A stretch of 64,000 nt of DNA, from assembly GCA_037501455.1 (NCBI GenBank), contig CM074857.1, forward strand, positions 31,082,001 through 31,146,000, in the 5' to 3' direction. The translations under genes were made by a program, and so were the position numbers. Below, piece after piece: positions 44,309 to 56,644 of this stretch; the stretch's first letter is position 1; each line of letters begins with the position of its first letter. Under the pieces are notes generated by a model. It saw only the letters and a program-made list of their open reading frames with translations. It was not told the origin of the DNA and searched no databases. This DNA is from Lantana camara (Eukaryota > Streptophyta > Magnoliopsida > Lamiales > Verbenaceae).

Positions 44309-44734
44309 CAACATGTGCACTTTTCTAGTTATATGATATAAGAAATGGTCTGTTAATTTAATTAAGATAATTTTAACAAAATCTATGATTATAAATATTT
44401 TGAAATTTGACTTAGTGATTAATTATTTTTTTATAATTAAATGATTTTAATAATCTAATGATATTAATTATGATTATTTTTTAAAATTAACCTTTTGCAC
44501 GTGCACTCTTCTAATTATATTCTACCCTATAGGAATTTTGAATATTTTCAAAACTTTTCCGAAAGACAAACAAGTGGACAACAAAATCAACCCAATTTCC
44601 TCTTTGTGTTGTCTTTTAACTTACCTTAATCAGTAAGAGTTCACAACATGTGTACTTTAAAAATACACGTACGTGCACTTTTCTATATTATATAATTAGA
44701 AAAGTGCACGTGTATTGCTCATATAACTAGAAAA
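44309..44734. repeat. Repeat M, copy 1
   Basis: Starts ACATGTGCACTTTTCTAGTTATATG and ends with its near-inverse GTGCACGTGTATTGCTCATATAACTAG; about 430 bp. The inverted ends suggest a MITE, while repeated association with transporter copies suggests it also moves by segmental duplication. Other copies: 51536, 53190, 57828 (partial), 60375 and 62826. Confidence 0.7.
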
Positions 44735-45219
44735 CTTATGTTTCCAATCAAAACTTGCTATTCCATAGTTGTACATATTTTGTTCAGCCAGTTCTACATT
44801 TCCTTTCTTCTCATATTCATAAACACTCTTAATATTCCACACAAAAAACAACATCACACAAAATTAACAAAACATACAACATATCTTTCATACACCGAAA
44901 CAACGTGTGACGAAAATTTAAAATTTTTATAAACTTTGAATGACAACTTGGAACATTTTATAATTTGGATAAAAATTGAAAAAAATGGTCGTAGTTTTGG
45001 GGGTAACTTATTTGTTTTTCCTTTATATTTGCTTAAATAAGTTTTTTATTGATGTCCCTTTGTATAGATAAAAAAATTACAAACATGCAAAGGTCATATT
45101 AACATAGAAAATTAACTATATATAAGCTCAAAAATGTATTTCTCATGATCAAAGCAACCAAAGTTTACAGACAATATGGTGTTTGTGGTTGATGTTAGAT
45201 ATCCGACGAAAAGGCCCTG
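44735..45219. other. AT-rich spacer
   Basis: No credible gene. A 64-codon frame at 44738-44932 is low-complexity. Confidence 0.5.
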
Positions 45220-45410
45220 AAGTATGCCATGATGTTGCACTTTCGGTAGTTCTATGAACACCAAGTGTTGCCTCTATATGTTTTTTTCGATCTGTTTGGA
45301 CATTGTGGACGCCATCTGATGTTGTAGATTCACAATTAGTTGCTCTTCCTCTTCGTCGTCATCTAAGTCAACAATCTCCTCAACCTCATGATTGAAGTCA
45401 CTTTGATCTG
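45220..45410 (-). pseudogene. Possible PIF/Harbinger-type transposon protein relic
   Basis: The minus strand reads NHEVEEIVDLDDDEEEE followed by LIVNLQHQMASTMSK. This acidic stretch plus a LQHQMA phrase resembles, from memory, the N-terminus of plant PIF/Harbinger-related proteins. A stop follows within 10 residues and nothing further is recognisable. It could be an unrelated acidic protein fragment. Confidence 0.35.
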
Positions 45411-45559
45411 GTGATGGGTTTTAATTTTCTAATATAACTACACAACAATATATCAAAAACTTTTGAGACGTATGACTCTAAATTCATTTTGAGCTTATAT
45501 AATTTCTTATAGCCCATGGAAAGGTAGCAAAATGAATTCAAATAATAATGGTTTGAAAA

Positions 45560-46450
45560 TTGTGACCGTTATACCTCGTGTTTTCATCTTCTATATCTCA
45601 TTTATTATGCTCCAGTCCACCTCGTATTACCTTGAGCGAAGTTCAATTGAAATGATAGAGAATGCTACGAGGATTATGAGGAGACCAAGGGTGCTAGTTA
45701 ATGGTCTGAGAGAGTTGCTCAAACCACGTAACCGGCCTGCTCTCGTCATTTTGACGGTAGAGATGGTGTTTGGGAATTTCTCGTCGGTTAATCTGGTTAT
45801 TTATTATATTCCATTCATTCTCCAATCTGCCAAGTATGAGGAGCATATGGTTTTTTTGGCGCCCATTGTCCTTGCAACAATATAACTTGTAGCCAAAGCA
45901 GTTGGAGGACTGCTCATATGGCCGATGGGCAGGAAAAGGGCCTATTTTTGGTTTATTTAGCTTCGATTATACCAGTGGTATGACTTTCTTCATCTAATGA
46001 CATTTTATCTACTTTTAGTTTTCTTTAAAAATAGTTACATAGATATATGTTTAATTATTTACTTATGTTCTTGTAGGTATGCCAAGGATTTATTTTTCAT
46101 TTGAATCCAAACAAGTATTACCGTTTGGATCCACACCAAGGAACTATCTCTGTTGCGTTAGTGGTACATTATCGGGATCGGAATTCTATTGGAACCTCAT
46201 GGTTGGCTCGATACCAGATTTCCAGATGAGTGCTCCGTGATCAGGTCGACGTACATGGTCTGCCTTGCTCTCTTCACCACCTTCGTGGTGAACAATGTCT
46301 TTCTCCACCTGCTTTGTTTCTTTAGGGAGTGAACATTCTTCCTTTTTACTGGTTAGACTGCTTGCTTTATGCTCTTCATGATGTTGTTCCTTCCCGAAAC
46401 TAACGGGATACCACAAAATAAATTGGCGAGACGAGTTTGGTCTCTGCATT
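45560..46450 (+). pseudogene. STP-like sugar transporter pseudogene P2
   Basis: First exon piece to about 45980: PRVFIFYISF, LERSSIEMIENATRIMRRP, NRPALVILTVEMVFG, NLVIYYIPFILQSAKYEEH, APIVLATI then TAA, and GGLLI. An intron of about 100 bp follows with AG near 46079. The last exon reads FLHLLCFFRE and FLPETNGIP (about 46300-46420). The order matches STP proteins (RP.L......QQ..GIN...FY.P.LF; then TF......FL..LC and PETKGIP.....VW..HWFW). The family QLTGIN region is replaced by FSSVNLVI. In-frame stops and shifts show it is dead. Confidence 0.72.
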
Positions 46451-46769
46451 AGTTTTGGATGAAATATTTCTCATACGTACGAGAATTAGAACTTACACGG
46501 ATAGCAGTTAGATATTTATGGATTTGTAGATCGAACCACTTAATAAATTCTATGGTGGTAATGTAATGACAATTCTGACTTGATGAGGAAATAGCAATTT
46601 GATCTGTAGCCTGGAGTTGTAACAATTTGATATGTAGCATGGAGTTGTTGTAGTATTTTGGTTTGATTTTGCTTTAAGACCCAATGCAACACTTAGGGGA
46701 CTTGACTGAGTTATAAATTATAAGGATTACTTGTTGTGTTTTCAATAACTTCCCTCTTGAACTGGGTTA
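46451..46769. other. Spacer, with left copy of a Helitron-flank repeat
   Basis: No gene. The sequence at 46713-46757 (AAATTATAAGGATTACTTG onward) recurs with few changes at 47162-47206 on the other side of the Helitron. Confidence 0.6.
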
Positions 46770-47161
46770 TCTATACTATATATTAAGCGAGAGACCCAAG
46801 GAATAACCATTTTGGTCTCTTGGTGTCCTCTTTTTCTTTTTTATTATTTATATTTTATTCGTTTTCTTCTCTTATGTTTTTCTCTCTTCTTTTCTTTTTA
46901 TTTATTTATTCTATTACATTTTCTTAACTTATCTTTTCTCTCATCGCATTTCAATACTTTTTCTTTTCTTTTTGATAATTTTGTTTTTTCAAAAATAGTG
47001 TTGTTTGGTATTTTATTCTTTTATGCTATTTATTTATATTAATTCTATAATTATATTAAAAATAGTGATAAAAAATATAGTAATATAAAAATTAATTTAG
47101 ATATGTTTAAATAATAGAAATTTTTTATTTGTACATGCAATGAGTGTGCCAAAGTTACTAG
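46770..47161 (+). mobile_element. Non-autonomous Helitron, 392 bp
   Basis: The 5' end TCTATACTATATATTAAG is the classical dicot Helitron start. The 3' end has a short imperfect hairpin (ACATGCAATGAGTGTGC) then CTAG, and the insertion is between A and T with no target duplication. The interior is pyrimidine-rich (TTTTCTTTT) with no Rep/helicase. Confidence 0.75.
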
Positions 47162-47456
47162 TAAATTATAAAGATTACTTGTTATGTTTTCAATAACTTC
47201 CCTCTTGGATTGGATTGGGATGGAAACCTTACATTGCAGACGCATTTTCCTTGGTAGCCTAACCCACCGGGAAGAACAAAACCGTGAGGCGGTTGGGGTC
47301 CACCCTTAGCCAAAGCGGACAATATCTGCATATTGGGTTGGTCCTGTGCTTTACACAATTTCTATAAACCACAAAATCGCCATTATAATAATTATTTTTT
47401 CTCATTTTCTTGAAGCAAGCAATATTTTTTTGACATTACTCTTTATATATATACAT

Positions 47457-47503
<47 letters not shown>

Positions 47504-48350
47504 TGATACTAGCATTTATCTCGTACTGTGTACAATAATATTAAAAATACCTCATTATATCTGATTATTTATACTAGTTTATATTAGCTTTTCTTTTAGT
47601 GGGTTTGGTATTGGAGCTGGGCACATACTAATGGTGTGGTTCAGTTTGAATTTTATCGTGAGTGGGTATATAAAACGGGCCACACATGCTTTCTCTTTTA
47701 ACTGGGCTGGTATTTGTGATTATTTTTTATTATTGGGCTGCATAGTGAGTTAACCAGGCTGATTTAAGATATGTGGGTTTATGGACTCAGAAGTGTGTGT
47801 TCGGCCCAGCATGATAAATTCCCTTTGTAAATATTGGGTTTTGGTATATGAATGAGGTCGGCCCTTTTAGGACCATACGGGCTTGCCCCTGTTTTATTTA
47901 AAAAAGAAAATCAAATAGTTACGCCATTTAATTGGTTCCTTGTATAACATATTTCCTTTAAAAAAAAAAAAAAAACCAGGCCAACACGATCCGTCGAGTT
48001 TTTACCGAGACCCCAACTTCAATTTATTAAGACTCCCCTCAAAAGGAAAAGTTACACCAATACTTGTCAAGCATAGCAAGCAAAATTAAAGAATGAACAT
48101 ACAACTTGAAACCCAGTTATGGGCGCTTACAACACGTACAGGAGCAAGCAATAAAGATACTCAAAAAGAATCGATAGCCCACTCCCCAATTCAGTCAAAA
48201 AAGAAGATCTTTTTACAGCCCATGCTGACTCCATAGACCCACTTATCATTAATTTTGGCCCAATTACATATTATTAGTAGGCTCGCAAACCTAGTAAGCT
48301 ACCTATTTTAAACTTAAAAAATTATATACATTATAATTAAATATAAACTA
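47162..48350. other. Spacer with degraded repeats
   Basis: No gene. An AT dinucleotide tract lies at 47444-47501. Text near 47270-47340 (GTGAGGCGGTTGGGG, AAAGCGGACAATAT) looks like worn LTR or MITE sequence. An A-run at about 47960-47974 precedes a further unclassified segment. Confidence 0.5.
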
Positions 48351-51300
48351 TGTGACGCCCCATCTTTTCACGAGTGAGGTCAGATCGAGTGTTATGTGTT
48401 TAATTATAATTTAATTGATAATTTCATGCTTTAATTATCCAATTACGTGTTCTAAGTGCAATTCAAGTTGTTAATTAGATGTTTAAATTTATTTAGTTGC
48501 GAGAATAATTGTTATTACGTGTATTACGTGCCCTAATTGTTTAATTGTATCTATTTGTAATTAATTGAAATATATTGACTTAATTGAAATAGGTGTTAGA
48601 ACTTATGTGCAGATTTCACACATGGCACGCATATGCATTCCCAACCCCCACCTTTGTATTCCTTTGTAATTTTTTTTTTCGAAACAGTCAACTAACTTTT
48701 GACCCAATTCGAAAACCTATACCTTTTAAATCAGTCTTTTTTAAAACCCAAACCAGTTAAATTTTACCGAAAATAATCCAATCAGTTCCCAAGTCAAAAT
48801 ATCCAGCTTTGTGGGACCCATTTTCTCTCCCTCTCGGCACTAACCTAACCGATACCCATCTCCCTTTCTCATTTGTTTTTTCCTTTTCCTCTCTCTTTCC
48901 CTCCCTCCATTCCTTCGCGTGCCTTCCCTCCAGCGACAGCAGCACCCGCCGGCCATCATCATCGCACCACCGTCCAGCCGAGTTCACCATCCCGCCGGCG
49001 ACGCTTTCCGTCAACCACCACTGCATATCCCTCTCCTTTCCCCGTTTCCCCTTCGTCCCAGTCTTATACCACCACCACTGGATCGCCATGGATTCCGGTG
49101 ATAGCCACCACCACATCAACAACACCTCAGCTACTGTCTCCGACCATCACCAACACCGATCGCCACTCTTTCCGTCAAAACCCCTTCTCTTTTCTTTCCT
49201 TTTCCGGCAGAATAGGGTAGGAACAAAAATCCACCACCTCACACTAGCGTCACCGCCTGGTTCCGTCTTCAGCAATTACTGTATTCCAAGTCTCTCTCTT
49301 CCTTAACTCTGCTTAAGCCCAATTATCTTATTATTTGAGTTTAAATTAGAGGGGTGATTTAGACAATTACAATTGTATATCTGTTGTAATTTGATCGAAT
49401 TAATGAATGAATTGAGTTTAGATTTATTGTTTAATGTTGTTCTTGGATAATTAGGTGGTGCTCTGTATATCTGATTGCAGTGTGCTGAATTGTAACATCT
49501 GAGCTGGATGTTGATGAATTGCAAATTACTGGTTACATAAGTTGTCTGTGATACGCGTGGGTGTATTGTTGCATTAATCTAATAAGTTGAAAAGTGAATT
49601 TTGTATGTGACGTGGTTGTGTTAATTGGGAATTATGTGTGTTTGATGATGCGTGCGTGTGTATATATATATCCTACACTATGTAAATGCAAACTTGTATT
49701 AATTGAATTGGGGTTATAACATAATTGATTAATTAATATACTCTTGAATTATTTTATACACCAATTAATTTAGTGTGTTATTATTGTGTGTGCGCGTACT
49801 AATTATATATATATATATATATATGAGTGTGATTCTTGAATTATTTATGTTAATGGAAATATGAACTGGTGTGATTTCATAATACGTGGTGTGTTTTGTG
49901 TTTTACTAAATTGCTATATTATATTTTATTTGGTCTTTGTACATTAATTATATACCTAAACACTTTTATAACTTATGATAATATTTTATAATTCTCTTAC
50001 ACATATCATATCACTCATGTCATCTCATATCATCGTCGTGCGTTCTATTTGGTTCCATATTGGGTCGTTTTTCACGAGTACACATTGTTCATTCTCTTGT
50101 ACAGTTCATTTCCAGGGCGGAGACTTCCGGATCGAATAGGCACCCGTATTGTTCATGACTCCTTGTCTCGCGGTTCCAGGTGAGGGTGTTTTTCGTTCTA
50201 GTTATGTATTATACCCTAAAACCTGCATGAACAAGCTTTGGCCTAAAACCATATTTATATTTATATTATTTTCAAGCGTGACATCGAGTTAACCTTTATT
50301 GAAATTGAACCTATTGTTATTATTATCTACTAACCTTCCTGTTTTGGCGAGATATTGAACTGCACAATCCCATATTGTTGGGATGACCCCTAAATCCACT
50401 AGGGGGTTTGGTGGAGAAAGGAGTTCCGGGCATAGGAGTCATATTCCTGATGCTCACCATGATTGGATGACTGAGCGCTAGCTACCCTTACCGTCACCCG
50501 GAGAAAAAAGGAGATCGTGCGGGAAGGCTGGCTACACGGATTGCCCCATGGATTAGTGTATTGATTGAATTGACTGATTGCACCGGACTGTATTGATTGC
50601 ATTGTCCTGTATTGATTGAATTGCATGCTCGCCTTAAACTGAAACCTAATCATTGTACATTGTCGGAGTTTGGTTGGAGATTGTGCACGCTCACTCGCCG
50701 AGCCACTGATATCTTGAATTTGCAAATGAATTGTTAAATTGATAGTTTTAAAGTCCGAGTATAGAATAATTGATTTCTTGCCTTCACGGGAACTACTTAC
50801 CTAAAACTTTGCTTGTGATTTACAATTTGCATGTGCATGTTTCTATAAATACGTATACCTCCTGTTCACTCAGTTTTCTAGAGACTGATTCCTCTTTCCC
50901 TTCCTTCCAGTTTCTTTTGCAGGTGCTTGGTTGCTAGGCGGAGTTAAAGTTAGTGGTATTAGATCGAGTCTTTACACGTTCACTTCACGCCTGCATATTA
51001 TATTTATTTTAGTGTATTGATTTACTTATTGGGTTTGTGAACCATTTATTGATTGTTAAATGGATTTATTTATTGATCAATTAAACTGAATTGATTCGAT
51101 CGGGACAGGTTGCATGCTTAGTTGAACCCGTTGTTAGGTTGCGTGTTGCTTGATGATTAAATTGTTATTGTGGTTGCCACATTGTTACTATTGCTTCCGC
51201 ACCGCATACTTTTTTCTGCTCTGATGGATTGGTACAGTGTTAAATTCCGCCTAACTAGAACAATCTTTTCCTTGTCTCCCATTCACTGTGAGATTGGTTT

Positions 51301-51379
51301 ATGTATGGATTACTCCATTTGATATGTGGACCGGACTCATAGTGCGGGGGATGTTGTGTCTCTCGTTCCGGATGCTACA
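48351..51379 (+). repeat. Solo LTR G (Tekay-like), 3,029 bp
   Basis: Ends TGTGACGCCCC and GGATGCTACA with TSD AACTA at 48346-48350 and 51380-51384. No PBS or PPT beside it. The 43-bp block at 50662-50704 appears identical by eye to that of LTR A, and the splice-donor-like CAG|GTGAGGGTG is at 50180. A pyrimidine-rich Ser/Pro/His frame at 48809-49306 is in a part not shared with A or F; I do not recognise it and treat it as non-coding. Confidence 0.9.
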
Positions 51380-51535
51380 AACTACACCTATCTTATAATT
51401 TATTAAGTAATATATCCTAAAATATATATACTTTATTTTAATATATTTATTTGTACAGAAATATAAATATAATTATATGACATACATTTATAATTTAATA
51501 TGATTAAATCATATTTTATTATAGCAATTATATAA

Positions 51536-51927
51536 CACGTGCACCTTTCTAATTATACCATATAAGAAATGAGCTTTTGATTTAATTAAGATAATTTTAA
51601 CCAAATTTATAAATATGTCTTTTTAAATTTGACTAAATGATGAAACGATTTTAATGACTTAATGATATTAATTATGATTATTTCTCAAAAATAACCTGTT
51701 AGACGTGCACTTTTTTAGTTATTCTATTCTATGAGGATTTAATGAATAATCAAAACTTTTCGAAAAGACAGACAAGTGCACAACAAAATCAACCTCATTT
51801 TATCTCCTTTTTTTCTAACTTACCTAAATTAATACGAGTTCACAACACGTGCACTTTAAAAATACATTTGTATTTCTATATTATATAATTAGAAAAGTGC
51901 ACGTGTGTTGCACTTTCTATATCTAGC
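51536..51927. repeat. Repeat M, copy 2
   Basis: Begins ACACGTGCACCTTTCTAATTATA and ends AGAAAAGTGCACGTGTGTTGCACTTTCTATATCTAG. It is followed at 51930-52330 by sequence that recurs at 60800-61205, the 3' flank of the transporter copies. Confidence 0.7.
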
Positions 51928-52333
51928 TTTTGTGATCAACTTTTGATTTTGGGGCATTAATTGCAAAAAAAATATAATAAAAATGTAATTCTAAAATAAA
52001 ACTCTACCATCCCATGACAACATGAAAACTGAAACCAGCAGCAGTCACCAAAACTGAAGGTCTTCAAATTAAACAGCATGTCCACATTTACATATATCAA
52101 CAACATTGAAGCCTAACTAGCAGCAAAAGCACTAATATATCAGTAGAAAATCCACACAACAAATCTGTGTCACTCCAGTAAGTACTCAACAATAAAAAAA
52201 AAAAAGTACCAACACAACAACCAAATGCCAAGACCATCAACTGCGAAAGATAAAATTTTTACTTTTTAGTATAGTATACAATCCATAATTGTTGGAAAGA
52301 AAATATTAAAAAAAGAATAAAATTTACCTAAAC

Positions 52334-53170
52334 TCAACTCATGTATCTCCTCAAGAACCAGTGTCTTTGCCACACCCTTCTAACTGCGGTTATTTGTGTT
52401 ATTCTGGCTGTTTCCGGAATAAGTAACAACATAAAGCACATTATCACAAGGCAAAACGCGACATGGAAGAAGAACATCCTCTCTCTCAATAGGCAAAGTA
52501 TGTGTAGAAAAACTTGGTTTCCTATGAAAGTGGAAAGGAATCCAAGGCCCAACACATACATAGATCCAACGGTGGCACATTCCTTGGAGAACTTTAGCTC
52601 CAACCACTCGTAAGGCCCAGACAAAATCTCACCCTCAATTGTATATATAAGTGTCAATGCAAAAGACAATGTGGCTCTTTGGGGCTTCAAATGGTAGGAA
52701 GAGTTTTCATTCAAAATAAAGATGATTCCAAGACAAACCTAGAATGGAATAACTAAAACAAATTAATAATAATCACTAATTTTGCTCAAGTCAATAGACA
52801 TACCATTAGAATGATTTTTGTAATATACTCGGTCAGAAATGACCTCCAGCGGCCTACCCTTGGAATGAACAATAATCCAATTATTTTTGCAGCAGTTTGT
52901 ACGATGGCCAGAACTATCGGATCAAGAAATTTGCTGTCCTTCATATAACTAATGGACTCAAATAAGAACAGGGGGAAAAATATTTCTAGGTCCATGCACG
53001 AGAGCCCTCTGAAAATGACATCCATTGTTATGATGATGAAAGTAGGATAATATAAAGGACTAAGCAACTCTTTAAACGGGTTTTGTGATTGTTGATTTTC
53101 TACCTGAGCTACTATTTATGCATGCTCGACCTCTATGTCTGACGAGACTCTTAGGGATTTCAAAGCTCTT
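52334..53170 (-). pseudogene. STP-like sugar transporter pseudogene P3
   Basis: Middle exon, minus: LSPLYYPTFIIITMDVIFRGL, LFLFESISYMKDSKFLDPIV, GLLFIPRVGRW (about 53067-52835). The last exon (52714-52334) is open for 126 codons: WLELKFSKECATVGSMYVLG, FLSTFIGNQVFLHILC, and the C-terminal IPETARI...RVWQRHWFLRRYM. That ending is the best STP match in the window (family pattern PET..IP.....VW..HWFW). 5' exons are missing: near 53180 the sequence jumps directly into the interior of repeat M copy 3. Compared with P6, about 1.1 kb is deleted. Confidence 0.72.
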
Positions 53171-53189
53171 TTTGCTATTTCTATAGTTA

Positions 53190-53466
53190 ATGATCGAATG
53201 ACATTAACTATGATTACTTTTCAAAATTAACATTTTACAGTTACACTTTTCTAATTATTCTGCCTTATAGGAATTTATTAAATATCTTAAAATTTTTTTG
53301 AAAAGATAAACAAGTGCAGAACAATATCAATCTTATTTAATCTCTTTTTGTCTTAACTTACCTAAATTAATATGAGTTCACAACACGTGTACTTTAAAAA
53401 TATACGTACACTTTTTATATTATACAATTAGAAAATTGCACCTGTATTGCTCATATAACTAAAAAA
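53190..53466. repeat. Repeat M, copy 3 (left-truncated)
   Basis: Starts in the interior (GATCGAATGACATTAACTATG) and runs to GCACCTGTATTGCTCATATAACTA. The downstream flank to about 53570, including a TA tract at 53490-53517, matches 63256-63340. Confidence 0.7.
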
Positions 53467-53484
53467 GCTTGATGTTTCGTAGAG

Positions 53485-53519
<35 letters not shown>

Positions 53520-53570
53520 ACTATTTTACGTACGTCTGTGAGTGTTGCTCTAACAGCTTTCCAATCTCTT

Positions 53571-55349
53571 ACGGTTATGAAAAATGGGAATATTGTGTTA
53601 TGATTAAAATTAATAAATTGTAGTCGTTAAAATTCCAACGAACTCGTTAATTCTATTTTAAAGAATCCAATTCTTAATGCCACGTATTATCTTATTTTAT
53701 TTGAATTAAATAATTTTATATATGACTATTTTAGAATGCTATCAAAATTATGATTGACTTAAGTTCTTATGGGGTTAGGTCTATCAGATGACCCAAGCCG
53801 GCTCACGAAGAAAATCTATAGTAGAATTGACATTTTCAGGAAAAATTACCCCCAATAATCTTCATTTCGGGTTGCTAACTAATTTGTTTAATTTTATCAA
53901 TTAAATGATAATTTTTTGATGGAAGCGAAATGATGATAATCATTTATACTTATCTTTTTGAAATGATAGCGTAAGTCACTAAGCAATTAATTTCAATATT
54001 ATGAAAGAAATACATATATATATCTAGCTAAAAATGAGTGAAATATAACAAACAAACATTTTAGGAAAAAAAATTTAGGCGAAAACAAGTCATTTATGCA
54101 GAAATGATAAATCCAATAAACTAGTATATAATCATCTTGGATTGAATAAATGGAAAAAATGAATATATATGGGAAGAAGAAGAAGCAACAGACGTGGAAA
54201 AGGTTATCATGAAAGCGAAATGATGAAAATTATAGCCCTATACACTTATGTGAATGTCATACTACAAAAATGGAGAAATTACTCATAAACCCTTTTGTTA
54301 ACGTAATACTTTATATATACAATTTCATACTTTTATTTTGTATGTTAATACTTTAAATCTAATTTTCATACTTCATTTTTAAAAATGAATCCTTTTTTTT
54401 TTCCTGTATAGGTGGATTTAGGGATGAAAATTAATTATTGATTTATATTTTGGAGTATCATTTAAAAATTATAAAGTATTGAAATTGTAAAATAGAGTAT
54501 TGTTCGTAAAAGTTTTAGCATTAACGAGTAAACTAAATTTTTTTTGGTACTACTAGGTACTAAAAAATAACTGTCCCTTGAAAATATTATAAAATAACTA
54601 TTTAATAAATATTTTTATTCTGATTTTTTTTTATTGAAGAAAATATATAGAGTGTGATTCAATTAGTATTGGTAATTTGGGACTGCAATAATTGAAAGTT
54701 GACGGTGGAAAATGCGTGAATTAAAAGAGAAAGATATATAGCTAGAGAAAGGGACTCTTTCAACCTCTAACAGTGAAAACGACTATAATTAGGTCAATTA
54801 AGTCGCTTAATCATAAACTCATATCACATGGAGTTTAGGAATGAATTTGATAAACAAACACTCTAGGGAAAATTCTTCAGGTGAAAACAAATCATGTGAG
54901 CATAAATTCAATAAATTAGATATATAATCATCATATAAAAAAAAGGATATATAATCATCATACTAGAAAAGGATTTCACGAAGGTGAAATGATGATAACT
55001 ATATCTCCACACTTATATGACTGTCATACTACGAAAATGGAAAAAATGAAAAGAAAAGCAGGTTGCCTTTGTATTTATATTGAAAATTGACAAGTTTATA
55101 ATTGAACTAATTAAGCTTAATAATTATTTAATATGGGTGTAGTTACCTCGTAAATAGGGATAAGATTAATAATGCCATGAGTTGTAGTTATATATGTGTG
55201 TAATATACCAGAAGTTTATATTGAATAATAGACGGATATATTTGTATTTAAAAAATAAATAGAAAAAATATTACTGATGGAGCACTCACTGATTTGTTTA
55301 GATTTATTTGGCAGCAACACTTAGTTTGGCCCTTCAAAATGTATCATTA
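53571..55349. other. AT-rich intergenic DNA, no gene seen
   Basis: Phrases such as GAAATGATGATAA, CTTATATGA.TGTCATACTAC and AATTGGTCAATTAAG-like tracts recur between 53930-54280 and 54880-55030, suggesting an old internal duplication. Nothing coding. Confidence 0.5.
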
Positions 55350-55358
55350 ATGAATAAA

Positions 55359-55743
55359 GGGAAAATCTTTGAATAGTACCAAAAAGTTGAAAAAATTCCT
55401 TTTAGGTCCTCAGTTTTGAAAAAGTTCTCATTCAATCCCCAATTGAAAAACAAAATTCCTTTTAGGTCCCCACAAACAGTACATGTTCGTACATTGTCTT
55501 TAGGAATTGCGCATATTTTTGAGGGAATTGCGTATAAAAATCTCAAAATGTCGTATATACGAGATTCCGGGATTTTTATATGCAATTCCCTAAAAAATGT
55601 ACGCAATTCCTGAATTATTATACAATCTTGGGGAGTGAAAAGGAATTTTGTTTTTCAATTGGGGAGTGAACAGGAACTTTTTCAAAATTGGGGAGTGAAA
55701 AGGAAATTCAGTTTACACTTGGGGATTTTTGAGGAATTATCCG
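55359..55743. mobile_element. MITE, 385 bp, 9-bp TSD-like flanks
   Basis: The two halves are inverted copies: GGGAAAATCTTTGAATAGTACC at the left, and CGGATAATTCCTCAAAAATCC at the right (reverse complement), then TTCCTTTTAGGTCCCC-like blocks on both sides. Flanks ATGAATAAA and ATGAATGGA match at 7 of 9. GGG-type ends resemble the MITEs at 12742 and 36484. The middle holds a further palindrome around 55535-55565. Confidence 0.7.
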
Positions 55744-56577
55744 ATGAATGGATTTATAATTCAACTAGATATATTTGGTAGATTTTTTCTTAAAAATATT
55801 TACCGAATTAAAAAATGATATAAAATTTTAATTTTAAACACATTTTCTTTATAAAGAATATAATTATCATGTATCAAGACAGTTTTGAAAATGTAAAACG
55901 AAATTAAAAATTGCTTAACAAATTTAATGCATAGTACCTCTAATTATACATTTGTAAATTATCAGAACAAAACATATATACATGATGTGCTTATATCACA
56001 GAAATTAAATTTTTGGTATCAACTGACGATTTTGAGCTGTTTCATTTTCGATGATAAAAAAAAAATTAAACAATTTAATGTCAATTTTTTTGGTACCCCT
56101 AAATACTTGCCGAAAAACAGCTTTGATTTTTTATATGCACAAGCAAAATCAGGTCACATGTAAAATCAGGGTTCGTTTCCGATGTGTCAAAAAACAGTTC
56201 CGATCAAATTTGACACTAAATTATTTAATTTTGAAGGTATAAACTTATTTTATTATTTAAAAATAAAACATATAGAAATCTATAAAATAGTCGAAGTTAG
56301 TATAAAGAAAATACAGCCACTATTTATATATGTATATTAGAAACAATATTTTAATGCATTATGCACTCAATTATATGATTGATTAATTCGCTAAAATTTT
56401 ACTTATGTGACTATGAACTTTCTAGAAACTTTTATTATTTTATATTTTCCTATGTATTTTACATTTAAATTTGATAATTGATTTTTCTTTTTCATCAAAT
56501 TGGATCATATCAGGATTTCTATTTTCAGCTGGAATTGTAATCAATGCAACAATTAGTAGCAACAACACATGCACAGT

Positions 56578-56586
56578 TCCCACCAC

Positions 56587-56628
<42 letters not shown>
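56578..56628 (+). mobile_element. Poly(A)-only retroposon with 16-bp TSD
   Basis: The insert is about ten bases (TCCCACCACC), A40 and one C, flanked by the identical ACAACACATGCACAGT at 56562-56577 and 56629-56644. The duplication and A-tail are hallmarks of LINE-mediated insertion. Almost no template besides the tail was copied. An uninterrupted A40 suggests recency. Confidence 0.8.
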
Positions 56629-56644
56629 ACAACACATGCACAGT

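Noticed and set aside
46812..47042. Hydrophobic Phe/Leu-rich 76-codon frame
   Set aside because: T-rich low complexity inside a Helitron; no Met context or domain.
48757..49306. Overlapping frames of 115-165 codons, Ser/Pro/His-rich or Trp/Gly/Arg-rich
   Set aside because: Pyrimidine-rich stretch of solo LTR G, open on both strands, with no recognised domain.
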